DNA of 64,000 nucleotides from Bacillus renqingensis (lineage in GTDB: Bacteria > Bacillota > Bacilli > Bacillales > Cytobacillaceae), in contig NZ_JADDIU010000003.1 in assembly GCF_016464375.1 (NCBI RefSeq), positions 184,942 through 248,941 on the forward strand, read 5' to 3'. Below, piece by piece: positions 1 to 10,192 of the stretch. Numbering within the stretch: position 1 is the first letter of the stretch; each line of letters opens with the position of its first letter. Below the pieces are notes generated by a model. The model searched no databases, was not told where the DNA came from, and was given only the letters and a program-made list of their open reading frames with translations. The translations under genes and the position numbers were made by a program.

Positions 1-1
1 G

Positions 2-73
2 ACAATGGAGAAATTCTTTATGGTCCACCCTGAAAAGATAGAAAAAGCAATGCGTGAATTAGCTGAATTCTAG
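2..73 (+). CDS. bkdAB: 2-oxoisovalerate dehydrogenase E1 beta subunit, C-terminal end (partial)
   Basis: Only the last 23 codons are in the window; the gene begins upstream. The readable tail ends in KAMRELAEF, typical of the beta subunit of branched-chain 2-oxoacid dehydrogenase E1. Stop is TAG at 71-73, 25 bases before the E2 gene, as expected inside the bkd operon. The call rests on this short tail and on the neighbour. Confidence 0.8.
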   Translation, partial: TMEKFFMVHPEKIEKAMRELAEF

Positions 74-98
74 TCAGAGCAATAAGGAGGGTTATTCA

Positions 99-1382
99 TT
101 GGCAATAGAACAAATAAAAATGCCGCAGTTGGGCGAAAGCGTGACTGAGGGTACAATTAGTAATTGGCTGGTGAAAGTCGGAGATAGGGTGAATAAATAC
201 GATCCGCTTGCCGAGGTTATGACCGATAAAGTAAATGCGGAGGTACCCTCATCCTATTCAGGAGTGATAAAAGAACTCATTGCCGCGGAGGGTGATACAA
301 TAGCGGTTGGGGAAATTATCTGTTCGATTGAAACTGAAGGCGGGGAAGTTGTTACCGCGGAAGCCCCGGCAGTTGAAAGTAAGCCGGAAGCTTTGGAAGG
401 TACCGCAGACTCTGTATCTGCAGCAGTGCGGCCGAACAAAGCACGTTATTCTCCTGCTGTCCTAAAACTATCTCAAGAACACGGCATTGATTTAACGAGG
501 GTGTCAGGCACCGGTGCTGGCGGACGGATCACTAGAAAAGATGTATTACAATGGATTTCGGCTGCTGGAGAAAAAGCAGCAGCACCTGCAGCCGGGCAGG
601 CTGTTAGTCAAGAAAAAGGCCAGTCTGCTGTTCTAAATCAGCCGGCAGCGGTGCCAGCTGCCAATGTTCCACTGGCTGCTGGAGATATTGAGATCCCGGT
701 AACAGGAATCCGCAAAGCAATTGCGGCAAATATGGTTCGCAGCAAGCATGAAGTGCCGCATGCATGGATGATGGTAGAGGTCGATGCAACGAATCTTGTA
801 GAATATCGTAATAGCATTAAAGATGAATTTAAGGAAAAGGAAGGCTTTAACCTAACCTTCTTTGCCTTCTTTGTCAAAGCAGTGGCGCAAGGATTGAAGG
901 AATTCCCACAAATGAACTCCATGTGGGCCGGTGATAAAATTATCCGGAAGAAAGATATTAATATTTCAATTGCCGTAGCAACGGATGACGCCTTATTTGT
1001 GCCGGTTATCAAAAATGCTGATGAAAAGACAATTAAAGGAATTGCCCGTGAAATTTCTGAGCTTGCAGTGAAGGTAAGAAACGGCAAACTGAAGGCTGAA
1101 GATATGCAGGGCGGCACCTTTACCGTTAACAACACAGGCTCATTTGGCTCCGTTCAATCTATGGGCATTATTAATTACCCGCAAGCAGCCATTTTACAGG
1201 TTGAATCTATCGTCAAGCGTCCCGTTGTCATGAACGATAGCATGATTGCGGTTCGTGATATGGTCAATCTCTGTATGTCGCTGGACCATCGTGTACTGGA
1301 CGGTCTTGTGTGCGGCCGCTTCCTCGCGAGAGTGAAAGAGATTATTGAAAACATGTCAAAATCGACAATTTCGATTTATTAA
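99..1382 (+). CDS. bkdB: Branched-chain 2-oxoacid dehydrogenase E2 (dihydrolipoamide acyltransferase)
   Basis: E2 core of the complex that converts valine, leucine and isoleucine keto acids to branched acyl-CoAs. The N-terminal lipoyl domain (about residues 1-78) carries the lipoyl lysine K44 in TDKVNAE. An Ala/Pro/Glu-rich linker, a peripheral subunit-binding domain (about 115-152) and a catalytic acyltransferase domain follow, with the DHRVLDG motif near the C-terminus (H397, D401). The start is TTG at 99 behind AAGGAGG; the length (427 aa) is normal. It is the last gene of the bkd operon and is followed by a strong terminator. Its products feed the methylmalonyl-CoA genes just downstream. 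Confidence 0.96.
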   Translation: MAIEQIKMPQLGESVTEGTISNWLVKVGDRVNKYDPLAEVMTDKVNAEVPSSYSGVIKELIAAEGDTIAVGEIICSIETEGGEVVTAEAPAVESKPEALEGTADSVSAAVRPNKARYSPAVLKLSQEHGIDLTRVSGTGAGGRITRKDVLQWISAAGEKAAAPAAGQAVSQEKGQSAVLNQPAAVPAANVPLAAGDIEIPVTGIRKAIAANMVRSKHEVPHAWMMVEVDATNLVEYRNSIKDEFKEKEGFNLTFFAFFVKAVAQGLKEFPQMNSMWAGDKIIRKKDINISIAVATDDALFVPVIKNADEKTIKGIAREISELAVKVRNGKLKAEDMQGGTFTVNNTGSFGSVQSMGIINYPQAAILQVESIVKRPVVMNDSMIAVRDMVNLCMSLDHRVLDGLVCGRFLARVKEIIENMSKSTISIY

Positions 1383-1402
1383 AAGTATATTATAATTTGC
1401 AG

Positions 1403-1440
1403 GCCGCCAATTTATCTGAAGTTGGCGGCTTGTTTTTTTA
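1403..1440 (+). terminator. Rho-independent terminator of the bkd operon
   Basis: An 8-bp stem (GCCGCCAA/TTGGCGGC) with an 11-nt loop is followed by a T-rich run. Confidence 0.85.
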
Positions 1441-1460
1441 GAGTACCAGAATTTATATCA

Positions 1461-1686
1461 TTCGACTTTGAGAAATGTCTAGCTCCACAAGGAAGGCTTC
1501 GGCAGCATCAGCATCGCACGAAGGAAAAGCGATAGCTTTTACAAGGAGCGCCCTAGCGGCTAGTGTCCTTCGCTCTCCGCCCTACGATAAGTCAACATCG
1601 GTTCGCTTGCGCTCACCGTGTTTCCTTTATCTCAGTTGGAGCGCTCCAGGCCATACGCCGCTGATCAGGGCGCTTGCGCTTTTCTC
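1461..1686. repeat. Dispersed nested-palindrome element, copy 1 (with a 60-bp insertion)
   Basis: This shares its left end (TTCGACTTTGAGAA, TCTAGCTCC) and right end (GGGCGCTTGCGCTTTTCT) with the element at 20016-20196. From 1547 on the two differ at only about three positions over 140 bp. Copy 1 has 60 extra bases (1487-1546) right after TCTAGCTCC. AGCGGC/GCCGCT arms are present. The remaining bases between bkdB and mutA hold nothing else that I recognise; the open frame across the element is a chance reading. Confidence 0.85.
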
Positions 1687-1771
1687 ACATAAGGGACAAA
1701 CTATTTGTTTTCATTGCCTGAGCAGCAATTGTATTCTAAAATAAAGTTATAGATTACGGAAGGGGGATGGG

Positions 1772-3622
1772 ATGTTGGAGCGGATAAAGAATCAGACCTT
1801 TTCAATAAAGTCATTAGAAGACTGGAAAGCGAAAGCTGAGCAATCATTAAAGGGGAAAAAGCTAGAATCTTTACAAAGTACTACATATGAAACGATTGTT
1901 TTGAAACCGCTTTATACAGCAGAAGATGAACAGCCTGTATCGGAATTTCCCGGCGCGGCCGATTTTAGGAGGGGTATCGACCTGTTAGGCTACAATACAA
2001 ACGAGTGGAAGGTGGCGCAGCAAATTTCTTACCAAACAGCTGATGAATTAAAACAAAAGCTGGATGATTCTGTAAAGAAGGGCCAGACGGCTATATCTTT
2101 TGCAGTTACAAAAGAAGTTGCTGCTAACTTTTCAGAATTACTGGGGGATACAACGAAAAACTATCCATTTGCCATCAATTCGAAATGGCTGCAAACCGAG
2201 TTGTTAAACAGTCTTACGAACCTATCCAACAATGGGACACAGCTAACCGGTTATATTGCCAATGACCCGATGGCCCTGTTTGCCGAGATGGGCGCAGCCC
2301 CGGAGAAAGCGCTTCAAATTTGGGAGAACGATATAAGGCAAGCAGACAATCAATTTCCTCATTTGCGTACGATTCTTATTGACACGACGATCTATCATAA
2401 TGGCGGGGCCAATGCCGTTCAAGAGCTGGCGATTGCTGCAGCGACAGGTGTATTTTATCTGGAGAAGCTGGGCGAAAGCGGCATGGAACTGGAAAAAGCC
2501 CTTTCCAAAATGATATTCCAGTTCTCGATTGGCTCAAACTTTTTTATGGAGCTGGCAAAGCTTCGGGCTGCAAGAATCATGTGGAATCGAATAACGGAAC
2601 TATATGGTGTGGAAGAAAGCGTACGCGGCATGCAGATTTCCGCAGCGACCTCACGCTTTACAAAAACAATCTATGATCCTGAAGTTAATCTGCTTCGCGC
2701 GGCTAACGAGGCCTTTGCTGCTGTATTAGGCGGTGTCCAGTATTTACATGTAGAACCATTTGATGAGCTCACCGGTTCAAGCCCATTCTCCGAAAGAATT
2801 GCCCGAAACATGCAACTGATTTTAAAAGAAGAAGCACTGTTGCAAAAGGTAGTAGACCCAGCTGGCGGCTCTTGGTATGTCGAAGCACTGACAAATGAGT
2901 TAGCCGAAAAAGCGTGGGCATTTTTTCAAGAAATCGACACAAAAGGTGGTATCCTTGAAGGCCTACAATCGAATTGGTTGCAAAAGGAAATTGCCAAAGT
3001 TTTTTCGAAAAAGAACCTAGATATTGAGACAAGAAAGCAAAGTATTATCGGCACAAATGTTTATGCAAGACTTGATGAAACCGTTTCTTACGAAACAAAT
3101 GTGGCCAAAAAAGAAAATTCGAAAATAGTGGCCATTCCGCAAAGAAGGTTGGCAGAACCCTATGAAAAACTCCGAAGAAAAGCAAAGAAGTTAGCGGAAC
3201 AAACGGGTTTAGCTCCAACTGTCGGGATGCTTTGCCTTGGCGATTTAAAGCAGTATAAGGCAAGGCTGGATTTTATCAGAGGATTTCTTGCGGCTGGCGG
3301 GGTCAAAACAGCTGAAAGCGGGCCGTTATTCAGCTTGGAAAATGCCAAGGAGTTTATTTCAACCATCAACTCCAGCTTTGTTTGTCTTTGCGGCCCTAAT
3401 CATCAATATGAATCAATCGGCCATGAACTGTTGTCATCCTTGAAAACAGAATTTCCAACCCACAGCTTCTTTCTCGCAGGGCTTCCTGACAAAGAAAACC
3501 AACGCCGGTGGCTTACGGAAGGAATACACCAGTTTATTCATGTGAATAGCAATTGCTATCAAACTCTTCTTGCTATTCTCGAAGAATGGGAGGTGACGGC
3601 AGATGAAACACAAAAAGCCTGA
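1772..3622 (+). CDS. mutA: Methylmalonyl-CoA mutase small subunit
   Basis: Non-catalytic partner of the MutAB heterodimer, which isomerises methylmalonyl-CoA to succinyl-CoA. The 616-aa protein has the mutase TIM-barrel region (about 1-460) and a C-terminal cobalamin-type Rossmann domain. At the position of the B12-binding DxHxxG motif it reads LGDLKQYKA, so it cannot provide the lower axial histidine; this is normal for small subunits. The start is ATG at 1772 after GGAAGGGGG. The 3' end overlaps mutB by 20 bases, indicating translational coupling. Confidence 0.95.
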   Translation: MLERIKNQTFSIKSLEDWKAKAEQSLKGKKLESLQSTTYETIVLKPLYTAEDEQPVSEFPGAADFRRGIDLLGYNTNEWKVAQQISYQTADELKQKLDDSVKKGQTAISFAVTKEVAANFSELLGDTTKNYPFAINSKWLQTELLNSLTNLSNNGTQLTGYIANDPMALFAEMGAAPEKALQIWENDIRQADNQFPHLRTILIDTTIYHNGGANAVQELAIAAATGVFYLEKLGESGMELEKALSKMIFQFSIGSNFFMELAKLRAARIMWNRITELYGVEESVRGMQISAATSRFTKTIYDPEVNLLRAANEAFAAVLGGVQYLHVEPFDELTGSSPFSERIARNMQLILKEEALLQKVVDPAGGSWYVEALTNELAEKAWAFFQEIDTKGGILEGLQSNWLQKEIAKVFSKKNLDIETRKQSIIGTNVYARLDETVSYETNVAKKENSKIVAIPQRRLAEPYEKLRRKAKKLAEQTGLAPTVGMLCLGDLKQYKARLDFIRGFLAAGGVKTAESGPLFSLENAKEFISTINSSFVCLCGPNHQYESIGHELLSSLKTEFPTHSFFLAGLPDKENQRRWLTEGIHQFIHVNSNCYQTLLAILEEWEVTADETQKA

Positions 3623-5801
3623 TTTCCAACATACACCCTTGTTTGACGATCAGCCATTAATGACAAAAGAAGAATGGCAGAAGAGGGTTGATCAAGAAAT
3701 AGGGGACACTATCAAAGATTTGCTGTTTGAAACCAATGAGCAGATCAAGCTGAAACCGCTTTATACAAAACAAGACCGGGAAGGAATCGAACATCTTGAT
3801 CATCTGCCTGGATTGCCGCCATACACAAGGGGCCCATACCCTACGATGTATGTGAATCGTCCTTGGACTGTCAGGCAATATGCAGGATTTTCAACTGCCG
3901 AGGAAAGCAATGCCTTTTACCGTCGCAACCTGGCAATGGGACAGAAAGGGTTATCGGTTGCATTCGATCTGGCGACACATAGAGGTTATGACTCCAATCA
4001 CCCGCGTGTTGTAGGTGATGTTGGGAAGGCGGGAGTCGCGATCGATTCTGTACTTGATATGAACACCCTGTTTGATGGTATCCCGCTCGATCAAATGTCT
4101 GTTTCGATGACCATGAACGGAGCCGTACTTCCGGTGCTTGCCTTTTTCATTGTAACGGCTGAGGAGCAGGGGGTTAGCCAGGAGAAACTTTCAGGAACGA
4201 TTCAAAATGATATTTTAAAAGAGTATATGGTCCGCAATACGTACATCTACCCGCCGGAAATGTCGATGAAAATTATTGCAGATATCTTTGAATATACGTC
4301 CAAATATATGCCAAAATTTAATAGCATCAGTATTTCCGGCTATCATATGCAGGAAGCGGGCGCACCGGCAGATTTAGAATTAGCTTACACACTCGCGGAT
4401 GGCCTGGAATATGTGAGAACAGGTCTGAAAGCCGGGATTGATATCGATTCATTCGCACCAAGGCTGTCGTTTTTCTGGGGTATTGGTATGAATTATTTTA
4501 TGGAAGTGGCAAAAATGCGGGCTGCCAGACTGATTTGGGCCAAAATGATGAAGTCCTTCCATCCGAAAAGTGAAAAATCAATGGCCCTCCGCACCCATTC
4601 ACAAACTTCCGGCTGGAGTTTGACAGAGCAGGATCCATTTAATAACGTGACGCGGACGCTGATTGAAGCCCATGCGGCGGCAATGGGGCATACCCAATCA
4701 CTGCACACGAATGCCCTTGATGAGGCAATTGCTCTGCCGACAGATTTCTCTGCCCGAATTGCCCGCAATACCCAGCTATTCCTGCAGGAAGAAGCCGGGA
4801 TGACAAAGGTAATCGACCCATGGGCCGGTTCCTATTATGTCGAAAAATTAACCGATGAACTCATTACCCGGGCCTGGAGCCATATAGAGGAAATTGAAGA
4901 TCTTGGCGGCATGGCAAAGGCGATTGAAACCGGTCTGCCAAAGATGCGAATCGAAGAGGCGGCTGCGAGAAGACAGGCGCAAATCGATTCCGGTAAGGAA
5001 ACGATTATCGGTGTGAATCGTTACCGCTTAGTTAAGGAAGAGCCGATCGATATTTTAGATATTGATAATACGAAGGTCCGCTTAAAGCAGATTGAAAAAT
5101 TAAAGGCCCTGAAACTGAGCCGTGACGATCAAAAAGTAGAAGAAGCGCTACTGGCATTAGCTCAAGCGGCAGAAACAGGAGAAGGCAATCTGTTAGAGTT
5201 TGCTGTCAAGGCGGCCCGCGCTAGAGCAACACTTGGGGAAATTTCCGCTGCGGTTGAAAAAGCTTGCGGCAGACATAAGGCGGTTATCCAATCCATCAGC
5301 GGTGTCTACAGCTCAGCGTATAGCAATGATGAAGAAATTGCTGTTGTTAAGAAAATGTCTGATGAATTCCTTGAAAAAGAGGGAAGAAGGCCAAGAATAT
5401 TAATAGCAAAAATGGGGCAGGACGGACATGACCGCGGTGCCAAGGTTATTGCCACCGCATTTGCTGATCTTGGCTTTGACGTTGATATCGGCCCATTGTT
5501 TCAAACGCCGGAGGAAACGGCACTTCAAGCCGTTGAAAACGATGTCCATGTAATAGGGATGAGTTCGCTCGCAGCCGGGCACAAGACACTTTTGCCGCAG
5601 CTGGTGGCCGAACTGAAAAAACTCGAGCGCGAGGACATTTTAGTCGTGGTTGGTGGTGTCATTCCAGCCCAGGATTATCGATTTTTATATGAACACGGTG
5701 CTGCGGCGATCTTTGGACCGGGAACGGTGATCCCGGTAGCGGCACAAAAGGTGATTAAGGCGATCTACCGGCAGCTCGGTTATGAGGAAGTGGCAAACTA
5801 A
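3603..5801 (+). CDS. mutB: Methylmalonyl-CoA mutase large (catalytic) subunit
   Basis: Adenosylcobalamin-dependent catalytic subunit, 732 aa. The N-terminal barrel holds the substrate-binding segment ([13 protein letters not shown] region). The C-terminal cobalamin domain has the full DxHxxG motif, D607-G-H609-D-R-G612, with H609 as the cobalt ligand. It starts inside the end of mutA, and its stop abuts the meaB start, so mutA-mutB-meaB is one translationally coupled operon. It is likely used for propionyl-CoA from valine and isoleucine, given the adjacent bkd operon and the mce and carboxyltransferase genes 5-6 kb downstream. Confidence 0.97.
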   Translation: MKHKKPDFQHTPLFDDQPLMTKEEWQKRVDQEIGDTIKDLLFETNEQIKLKPLYTKQDREGIEHLDHLPGLPPYTRGPYPTMYVNRPWTVRQYAGFSTAEESNAFYRRNLAMGQKGLSVAFDLATHRGYDSNHPRVVGDVGKAGVAIDSVLDMNTLFDGIPLDQMSVSMTMNGAVLPVLAFFIVTAEEQGVSQEKLSGTIQNDILKEYMVRNTYIYPPEMSMKIIADIFEYTSKYMPKFNSISISGYHMQEAGAPADLELAYTLADGLEYVRTGLKAGIDIDSFAPRLSFFWGIGMNYFMEVAKMRAARLIWAKMMKSFHPKSEKSMALRTHSQTSGWSLTEQDPFNNVTRTLIEAHAAAMGHTQSLHTNALDEAIALPTDFSARIARNTQLFLQEEAGMTKVIDPWAGSYYVEKLTDELITRAWSHIEEIEDLGGMAKAIETGLPKMRIEEAAARRQAQIDSGKETIIGVNRYRLVKEEPIDILDIDNTKVRLKQIEKLKALKLSRDDQKVEEALLALAQAAETGEGNLLEFAVKAARARATLGEISAAVEKACGRHKAVIQSISGVYSSAYSNDEEIAVVKKMSDEFLEKEGRRPRILIAKMGQDGHDRGAKVIATAFADLGFDVDIGPLFQTPEETALQAVENDVHVIGMSSLAAGHKTLLPQLVAELKKLEREDILVVVGGVIPAQDYRFLYEHGAAAIFGPGTVIPVAAQKVIKAIYRQLGYEEVAN

Positions 5802-6917
5802 ATGACGTCCGATTATAAACCGGAATGGAATGACCCGAAGAATCCAGAGCTTTGTTCAAGCGTGGTAAGAAAAGGGAATGCGCTCGAAGCTCAAGCATCC
5901 TTCCCGGAAGACAATAGCCGCTTTACTAAGCGCAATGCATCAGAGCCGACGATCGAAAAATTATTTAATGGAGTATTAAATGGAAACAGAGGACTCTTAG
6001 CAAGGGCCATTACATTGATTGAAAGCAATGCGGAGCATCATTTTCAAAAGGCGCAGGAGCTGCTGCAAAGGCTCTTACCATACAGCGGCAATGCAATTCG
6101 CATTGGGATTACCGGCGTACCCGGAGCCGGAAAAAGCACATTTATTGAAGCGTTTGGCAACTATCTTTGCAGCCTTGGTCTGAAGGTGGCGGTGTTAGCC
6201 ATTGATCCGAGTTCAAGCATCAGCGGCGGCAGTATACTTGGCGACAAAACCCGGATGGAGCAGCTGGCGCGAAATCCACTGGCATTTATCCGCCCCTCCC
6301 CGTCTGCAGGGAAGCTTGGCGGTGTCCATCGAAAAACAAGAGAAACGATGCTGGTATGCGAAGCAGCCGGTTTTGATGTCGTTTTAATTGAAACAGTCGG
6401 TGTCGGGCAAAGTGAAGTGATGATCAGAGATATGGTCGATTTTTTTATGCTGCTGGTGTTAACTGGAGCAGGGGATGAATTGCAGGGGATGAAAAAAGGG
6501 ATTATCGAGCTTGCTGATGCAATTATTGTCCATAAGGCCGATGGTGAGAATAAACCGAAGGCGAAAAAAACCAAGCATGAGTATAATCGTATTCTCCACT
6601 TTCTACAGCCGGCAACCAAAGGCTGGGTCACACAGGCCCATACATGCTCTTCCTATACGAAGGAAGGCATCAGCGATGTTTGGAATGTCATTCAAACTTT
6701 TGAAGCGAAAGGGAAATCTTCAGGGGTTTTTGAAGAGAGAAGAAAAGTACAATCACGGGAATGGCTGTATGCCTTGATTGCCGACCAGCTCCAGTATCAT
6801 TTTTATCATCACCCGGATATTAAGAATCTATTACCAAAACTGGAGAACGAGGTCATTGCCGGCGAAAAAACAGTCGCTTCAGCAGTTGATATTCTATTTA
6901 AGCAATTCGGTTTATAG
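5802..6917 (+). CDS. meaB: Methylmalonyl-CoA mutase-associated GTPase MeaB (ArgK family)
   Basis: G-protein chaperone that gates cofactor loading and protects or reactivates the mutase. The P-loop GVPGAGKST is at residues 105-113, with a Walker-B type segment VVLIETVGVGQSE and downstream G motifs (VHKADGENK). It starts at ATG 5802 directly after the mutB stop, and its own ribosome site lies in mutB. The 371-aa length is slightly longer than usual because of an N-terminal extension of about 45 residues. Confidence 0.94.
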   Translation: MTSDYKPEWNDPKNPELCSSVVRKGNALEAQASFPEDNSRFTKRNASEPTIEKLFNGVLNGNRGLLARAITLIESNAEHHFQKAQELLQRLLPYSGNAIRIGITGVPGAGKSTFIEAFGNYLCSLGLKVAVLAIDPSSSISGGSILGDKTRMEQLARNPLAFIRPSPSAGKLGGVHRKTRETMLVCEAAGFDVVLIETVGVGQSEVMIRDMVDFFMLLVLTGAGDELQGMKKGIIELADAIIVHKADGENKPKAKKTKHEYNRILHFLQPATKGWVTQAHTCSSYTKEGISDVWNVIQTFEAKGKSSGVFEERRKVQSREWLYALIADQLQYHFYHHPDIKNLLPKLENEVIAGEKTVASAVDILFKQFGL

Positions 6918-6983
6918 ATTTGGAAAAAATACATTTTTACTGTTAATATGTAACTATAGGCATAAACAAGGAGTGAAGAACAT

Positions 6984-7421
6984 ATGAGTATGGATTTTAA
7001 TTTTTTCATGAATGACGTCGTCCGTCAAGCGCGTCAGGAAATTACCTCGGCAGGCTACGAGGAGTTAACCACTCCTGAAGAAGTGGAGAATGCGCTTGAG
7101 AGAAAAGGTACCACTTTAGTTATGATTAATTCAGTTTGCGGCTGTGCCGGTGGTGTTGCTCGTCCGGCAGCAGCGCATGCCATTCATTATGATAAGCGTC
7201 CTGACCATCTTGTCACGGTTTTTGCGGGGCAGGATAAGGAAGCGACAGAAAAGGCCAGAAGCTATTTTACCGGTTATCCGCCATCCTCTCCATCATTTGC
7301 CCTGCTAAAAGACGGTGAAATTTGTTCGATGGTGGAACGACATCAAATCGAAGGCTTCGATCCAGCGACCGTTGTTGCAAAACTGCAACAGGAATTTGAT
7401 AAATATTGCGAGGAAATCTAA
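6984..7421 (+). CDS. brxB: Bacilliredoxin BrxB (YphP/YqiW family)
   Basis: Thiol-disulfide protein that removes bacillithiol from mixed disulfides. The 145-aa thioredoxin-like fold has the family CGC active site (C52-G-C54) in VCGCAGG. The start is ATG 6984 behind AAGGAGTG. The ortholog yqiW also sits beside the bkd operon in B. subtilis, which supports BrxB rather than the paralog BrxA. An imperfect terminator follows. Confidence 0.93.
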   Translation: MSMDFNFFMNDVVRQARQEITSAGYEELTTPEEVENALERKGTTLVMINSVCGCAGGVARPAAAHAIHYDKRPDHLVTVFAGQDKEATEKARSYFTGYPPSSPSFALLKDGEICSMVERHQIEGFDPATVVAKLQQEFDKYCEEI

Positions 7422-7435
7422 TTCCGGTTCTACAA

Positions 7436-7466
7436 AGTCAATCTCCTAAAGGGATTGGCTTTTTTA
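7436..7466 (+). terminator. Terminator after brxB
   Basis: Imperfect stem AGTCAATCTCC / GGGATTGGCT with a short loop, followed by TTTTTT. Confidence 0.75.
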
Positions 7467-7514
7467 ATGGAAAAATTATATTAAAAAAATGTTAGCGGAT
7501 TTATAAAAATATAT

Positions 7515-7542
7515 TTGCATAATTATGATTGTGTGTTAAAAT
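7515..7542 (+). promoter_or_regulatory. SigA-type promoter of artPQR
   Basis: TTGCAT, 16-bp spacer, TAAAAT with a TGn extended -10, about 67 bases upstream of the artP start. Confidence 0.55.
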
Positions 7543-7608
7543 TCAATACATTGAATAAATATAAATCTAGCTATTTAAAAAGCAAAATAACATTAAGGGG
7601 GAATACAC

Positions 7609-8388
7609 GTGAAGAAGGCACTTATTTTATTATTAACAATGGTTATGGCAGTGGGGCTTGCAGCCTGCGGAACTAGTGATAAGTCGACTAAGGCGAGCGG
7701 AGATAAGAAGGTACTGGTTATGGCCACCTCGGCTGACTATGCCCCATTTGAATATATCGAAACCGGGAAAAGTGATGAAATTATCGGCTTTGATGTGGAT
7801 TTAGCAAAAGCGATTGCTGGAAAGCTTGGGTTCAAGCTTCAAGTGAAAGACATGGACTTTAACGGTCTGGTCCAATCCCTTAAATCCGGACAAGCGGATT
7901 TGGCCATGGCGGGGATGACTCCAACCCCAAAAAGAAAGAAAAATGTGGACTTCAGTGATATTTATTATTCAGCACAACATATGATTGTTTCGAAAAAAGA
8001 TAGCGGGATCAAAACACTCGAAGACTTAAAAGGAAAAACCGTTGGTGTTCAGTTAGGTTCGATTCAAGAAAATAAAGCAAAAGAAATCAAGAAACAAGTA
8101 GCGATTAAAATCGAAGACAGAAACCGTATTCCGGATTTAATTCAAGAACTGAAATCAGGCCGCTTTGATGCAGCGATCATCGAAGATACCGTTGCAAAGG
8201 GATATGTTGCAAAAGAGAAGGATTTGTCCGAGTTTACCGTTAGTGATGATCCAAAAGAAGTGGGATCAGCGATTGCCTTCCCGAAAAATAGTGATTTAAC
8301 GGCAAAATTTAATAAAGAATTAAAGATAATGAAGGAAAACGGTGAACTTGATCAATTAGTGGTGAAGTGGTTTGGTAAAGAGAAATAA
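7609..8388 (+). CDS. artP: Amino-acid ABC transporter substrate-binding lipoprotein (ArtP/YqiX-like)
   Basis: Extracytoplasmic binding protein of a polar amino acid importer. The signal peptide ends in the lipobox LAAC, with lipidated C20. The mature part is a family-3 periplasmic-binding fold (SADYAPFEY, GFDVDLAKAIA). The start is GTG 7609 behind AAGGGGG. Its order with artQ and artR and its position next to brxB match B. subtilis yqiXYZ, assigned to arginine uptake; arginine specificity here is inferred from synteny. Confidence 0.9.
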   Translation: MKKALILLLTMVMAVGLAACGTSDKSTKASGDKKVLVMATSADYAPFEYIETGKSDEIIGFDVDLAKAIAGKLGFKLQVKDMDFNGLVQSLKSGQADLAMAGMTPTPKRKKNVDFSDIYYSAQHMIVSKKDSGIKTLEDLKGKTVGVQLGSIQENKAKEIKKQVAIKIEDRNRIPDLIQELKSGRFDAAIIEDTVAKGYVAKEKDLSEFTVSDDPKEVGSAIAFPKNSDLTAKFNKELKIMKENGELDQLVVKWFGKEK

Positions 8389-8397
8389 CATCTTCTG

Positions 8398-8449
8398 ACT
8401 AGAGACGTTTGGAAGGAATCCCTTCTTCCAGGCGTCTCTGCTAGTTTTT
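8398..8449 (+). terminator. Intra-operon stem-loop between artP and artQ
   Basis: Long interrupted stem (ACTAG-AGACG ... CGTCTCT-CTAGT with inner GGAAG/CTTCC) ends in TTTTT. The partner genes continue 21 bases later, so it probably acts as a partial terminator or mRNA stabiliser that keeps the binding protein in excess. Confidence 0.6.
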
Positions 8450-8469
8450 GAAAGAAAGGAAAGTACGGT

Positions 8470-9129
8470 ATGGATTTAGATTTTATGCAAATCATCCCTT
8501 CAGTTCCCTATATTTTAAAAGGAATTCTTGTTACATTGAAAATTGTAATTATTGCTGGGGTATTGGGGTTTGTTTTTGGAATTATTCTCTCTTTATTTAA
8601 AATTAGCTCGATTAAAATTCTCGGCTGGTTTGCCGATGCGTATACATCTATCTTTCGCGGCACGCCACTTGTTCTGCAGTTAATGTTAATTTACTTTGGA
8701 TCGCCGCAAATTTTTGGTGATCAAATTGAACCCTATACGGCTGCCGTCCTGTCCTTTTCACTGAATTCAGGCGCTTATATTTCCGAGATAATCCGGGCAG
8801 GCATTCTGGCGATTGATAAAGGGCAGCAGGAAGCGGCGATGGCATTAGGGGTGCCTTATGGAAAAATGATGTGGGATATCATCCTGCCGCAGGCGTTGAA
8901 AAATATCCTGCCGGCATTAATGAATGAATTCATCTCACTCACGAAAGAATCGGCGATTGTTACCACCATCGGTGTTACTGACATCATGCGCCGCTCCTAT
9001 CAAGTAGGGGCTGATACTTACTCTTATTTCGAACCATTGTTATTCGCTGGCCTTATTTATTACTTAATGGTTATTACTTTAACCTTTTTAGGAAAAGTCG
9101 TTGAAAGGAGAATGAGACGCAGTGATTAA
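8470..9129 (+). CDS. artQ: Amino-acid ABC transporter permease (ArtQ/YqiY-like)
   Basis: 219-aa HisM-type membrane permease. An N-terminal helix (about 13-38) and further hydrophobic segments surround the EAA loop: [20 protein letters not shown], which contacts the ATPase. The start is ATG 8470 with AAAGGAAAG upstream. It overlaps artR by 8 bases. Confidence 0.92.
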   Translation: MDLDFMQIIPSVPYILKGILVTLKIVIIAGVLGFVFGIILSLFKISSIKILGWFADAYTSIFRGTPLVLQLMLIYFGSPQIFGDQIEPYTAAVLSFSLNSGAYISEIIRAGILAIDKGQQEAAMALGVPYGKMMWDIILPQALKNILPALMNEFISLTKESAIVTTIGVTDIMRRSYQVGADTYSYFEPLLFAGLIYYLMVITLTFLGKVVERRMRRSD

Positions 9130-9844
9130 AGTGGAAAATTTGTATAAAAGTTTTGGGAATCTTGAAGTCTTAAAGGGAATTTCAACGACGATTCAATCCG
9201 GCGAGGTCGTCGCCATCATTGGGCCTTCAGGTTCGGGGAAGTCAACCTTTCTAAGGTGCATGAACCTGCTCGAGGTACCAACGAAAGGGAGAATTTGGAT
9301 TGGTGACCAGGAGGCAACAGCTAAAAAAACAAATATTATGAAGGTGCGGCAAAATGTTGGCATGGTGTTTCAACATTTTCATCTCTTTCCGCATAAAACC
9401 GTGTTGCAAAACCTTACCTATGCACCGATGAAGGTGAAAGGGTTGGCAAAGGACCAAGCGGAAAAGATTGCTTTCGGTCTGTTAAAAAAAGTGGGCTTGT
9501 CGGAAAAAGCAAATGAGTATCCTAAAAGGTTGTCGGGCGGGCAAAAACAGCGGGTCGCGATTGCCAGAGCATTAGCGATGGAACCGGAAGTCATGCTTTT
9601 CGATGAGCCGACATCTGCCCTTGACCCGGAAATGGTGAAGGAAGTGTTGGATGTCATGAAGGGGCTGGCTCACACCGGGATGACGATGGCGATTGTCACC
9701 CATGAAATGGGGTTTGCCCGCGAGGTAGCCGACCGGGTATTATTCCTTGATGATGGCGTGCTTCTGGAAGATTCCCCTCCAAATGAATTATTCTCCAATC
9801 CGAAGAGCGGAAGGGCTCGTGAATTTTTAGAAAAAATGCTATGA
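9122..9844 (+). CDS. artR: Amino-acid ABC transporter ATPase (ArtR/YqiZ-like)
   Basis: 240-aa cytoplasmic ATPase of the importer. Walker A is GPSGSGKST (34-42), the signature is LSGGQ (137-141), and Walker B ends in D161-E162 followed by the D-loop SALD. The H-loop histidine is in VTHEMG. GTG start at 9122 lies inside the artQ end, so the two are translationally coupled. A bidirectional terminator follows. Confidence 0.94.
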   Translation: MIKVENLYKSFGNLEVLKGISTTIQSGEVVAIIGPSGSGKSTFLRCMNLLEVPTKGRIWIGDQEATAKKTNIMKVRQNVGMVFQHFHLFPHKTVLQNLTYAPMKVKGLAKDQAEKIAFGLLKKVGLSEKANEYPKRLSGGQKQRVAIARALAMEPEVMLFDEPTSALDPEMVKEVLDVMKGLAHTGMTMAIVTHEMGFAREVADRVLFLDDGVLLEDSPPNELFSNPKSGRAREFLEKML

Positions 9845-9900
9845 TAATGATAGTCGAAGTGAAGATATTGGCTGGAAGAGCATGGCGTCAATTAAATGAG

Positions 9901-9937
9901 AAAAAGGGACTGTTTTATTCAAGCAGTCCCTTTTTCT
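9901..9937. terminator. Bidirectional terminator between artR and prli42
   Basis: Perfect 12-bp stem AAAAAGGGACTG/CAGTCCCTTTTT. It is flanked by A and T runs on both sides, so it can stop artR from the left and the minus-strand miniprotein gene from the right. Confidence 0.88.
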
Positions 9938-9940
9938 ATA

Positions 9941-10039
9941 TTAAGATAAGAATTGCCCAATTCCAATCAGGAGGGTCGAGGCAAGCATCGCAAACAGCAT
10001 TAAATAAACAATCCATTTTCTTGTTTTCTTTTTTTTCAA
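9941..10039 (-). CDS. Prli42-like stressosome-anchoring membrane miniprotein
   Basis: A 32-aa minus-strand ORF begins with TTG at 10037-10039 behind AGGGAGG. The product is a Lys/Arg-rich N-terminus (KKKKTRKW) followed by one hydrophobic helix containing IVYLMLFAMLAS. This pattern (basic start, VYLMLxAMLAS helix, very short tail) is that of Prli42, the Firmicutes miniprotein described in Listeria as anchoring the stressosome to the membrane. Identification is by remembered family pattern. It is too short for usual gene finders and shares a terminator with artR. Confidence 0.75.
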   Translation of the reverse strand: MKKKKTRKWIVYLMLFAMLASTLLIGIGQFLS

Positions 10040-10192
10040 ATGAATACCTCCCTAAACTAATCATTATTTATTATTGTACAAGGAAAAACCTAAATGGACA
10101 ACGGAAACAACGATGTAATTTAGGAAGGATTTATGAACTTTTTCACGAATAAAGTAATTGTCGGAAATTTATTGGAACAGAGGGGAAAACAT

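Noticed and set aside
638..1135. 165-aa minus-strand ORF inside bkdB, and other long antisense frames (6161-6631, 36746-37261, 51735-52178)
   Set aside because: They lie wholly within well-supported genes on the other strand and show no family motif or ribosome site.
1475..1744. 89-aa ORF on the plus strand, and a similar one at 20045-20293
   Set aside because: Both are readings of the dispersed repeat (same translated segment), with no ribosome site and no family.
7537..7580. ARG-box (AhrC operator) before artP
   Set aside because: The AT-rich TTGAATAAATAT sequence gives only a partial half-site match.
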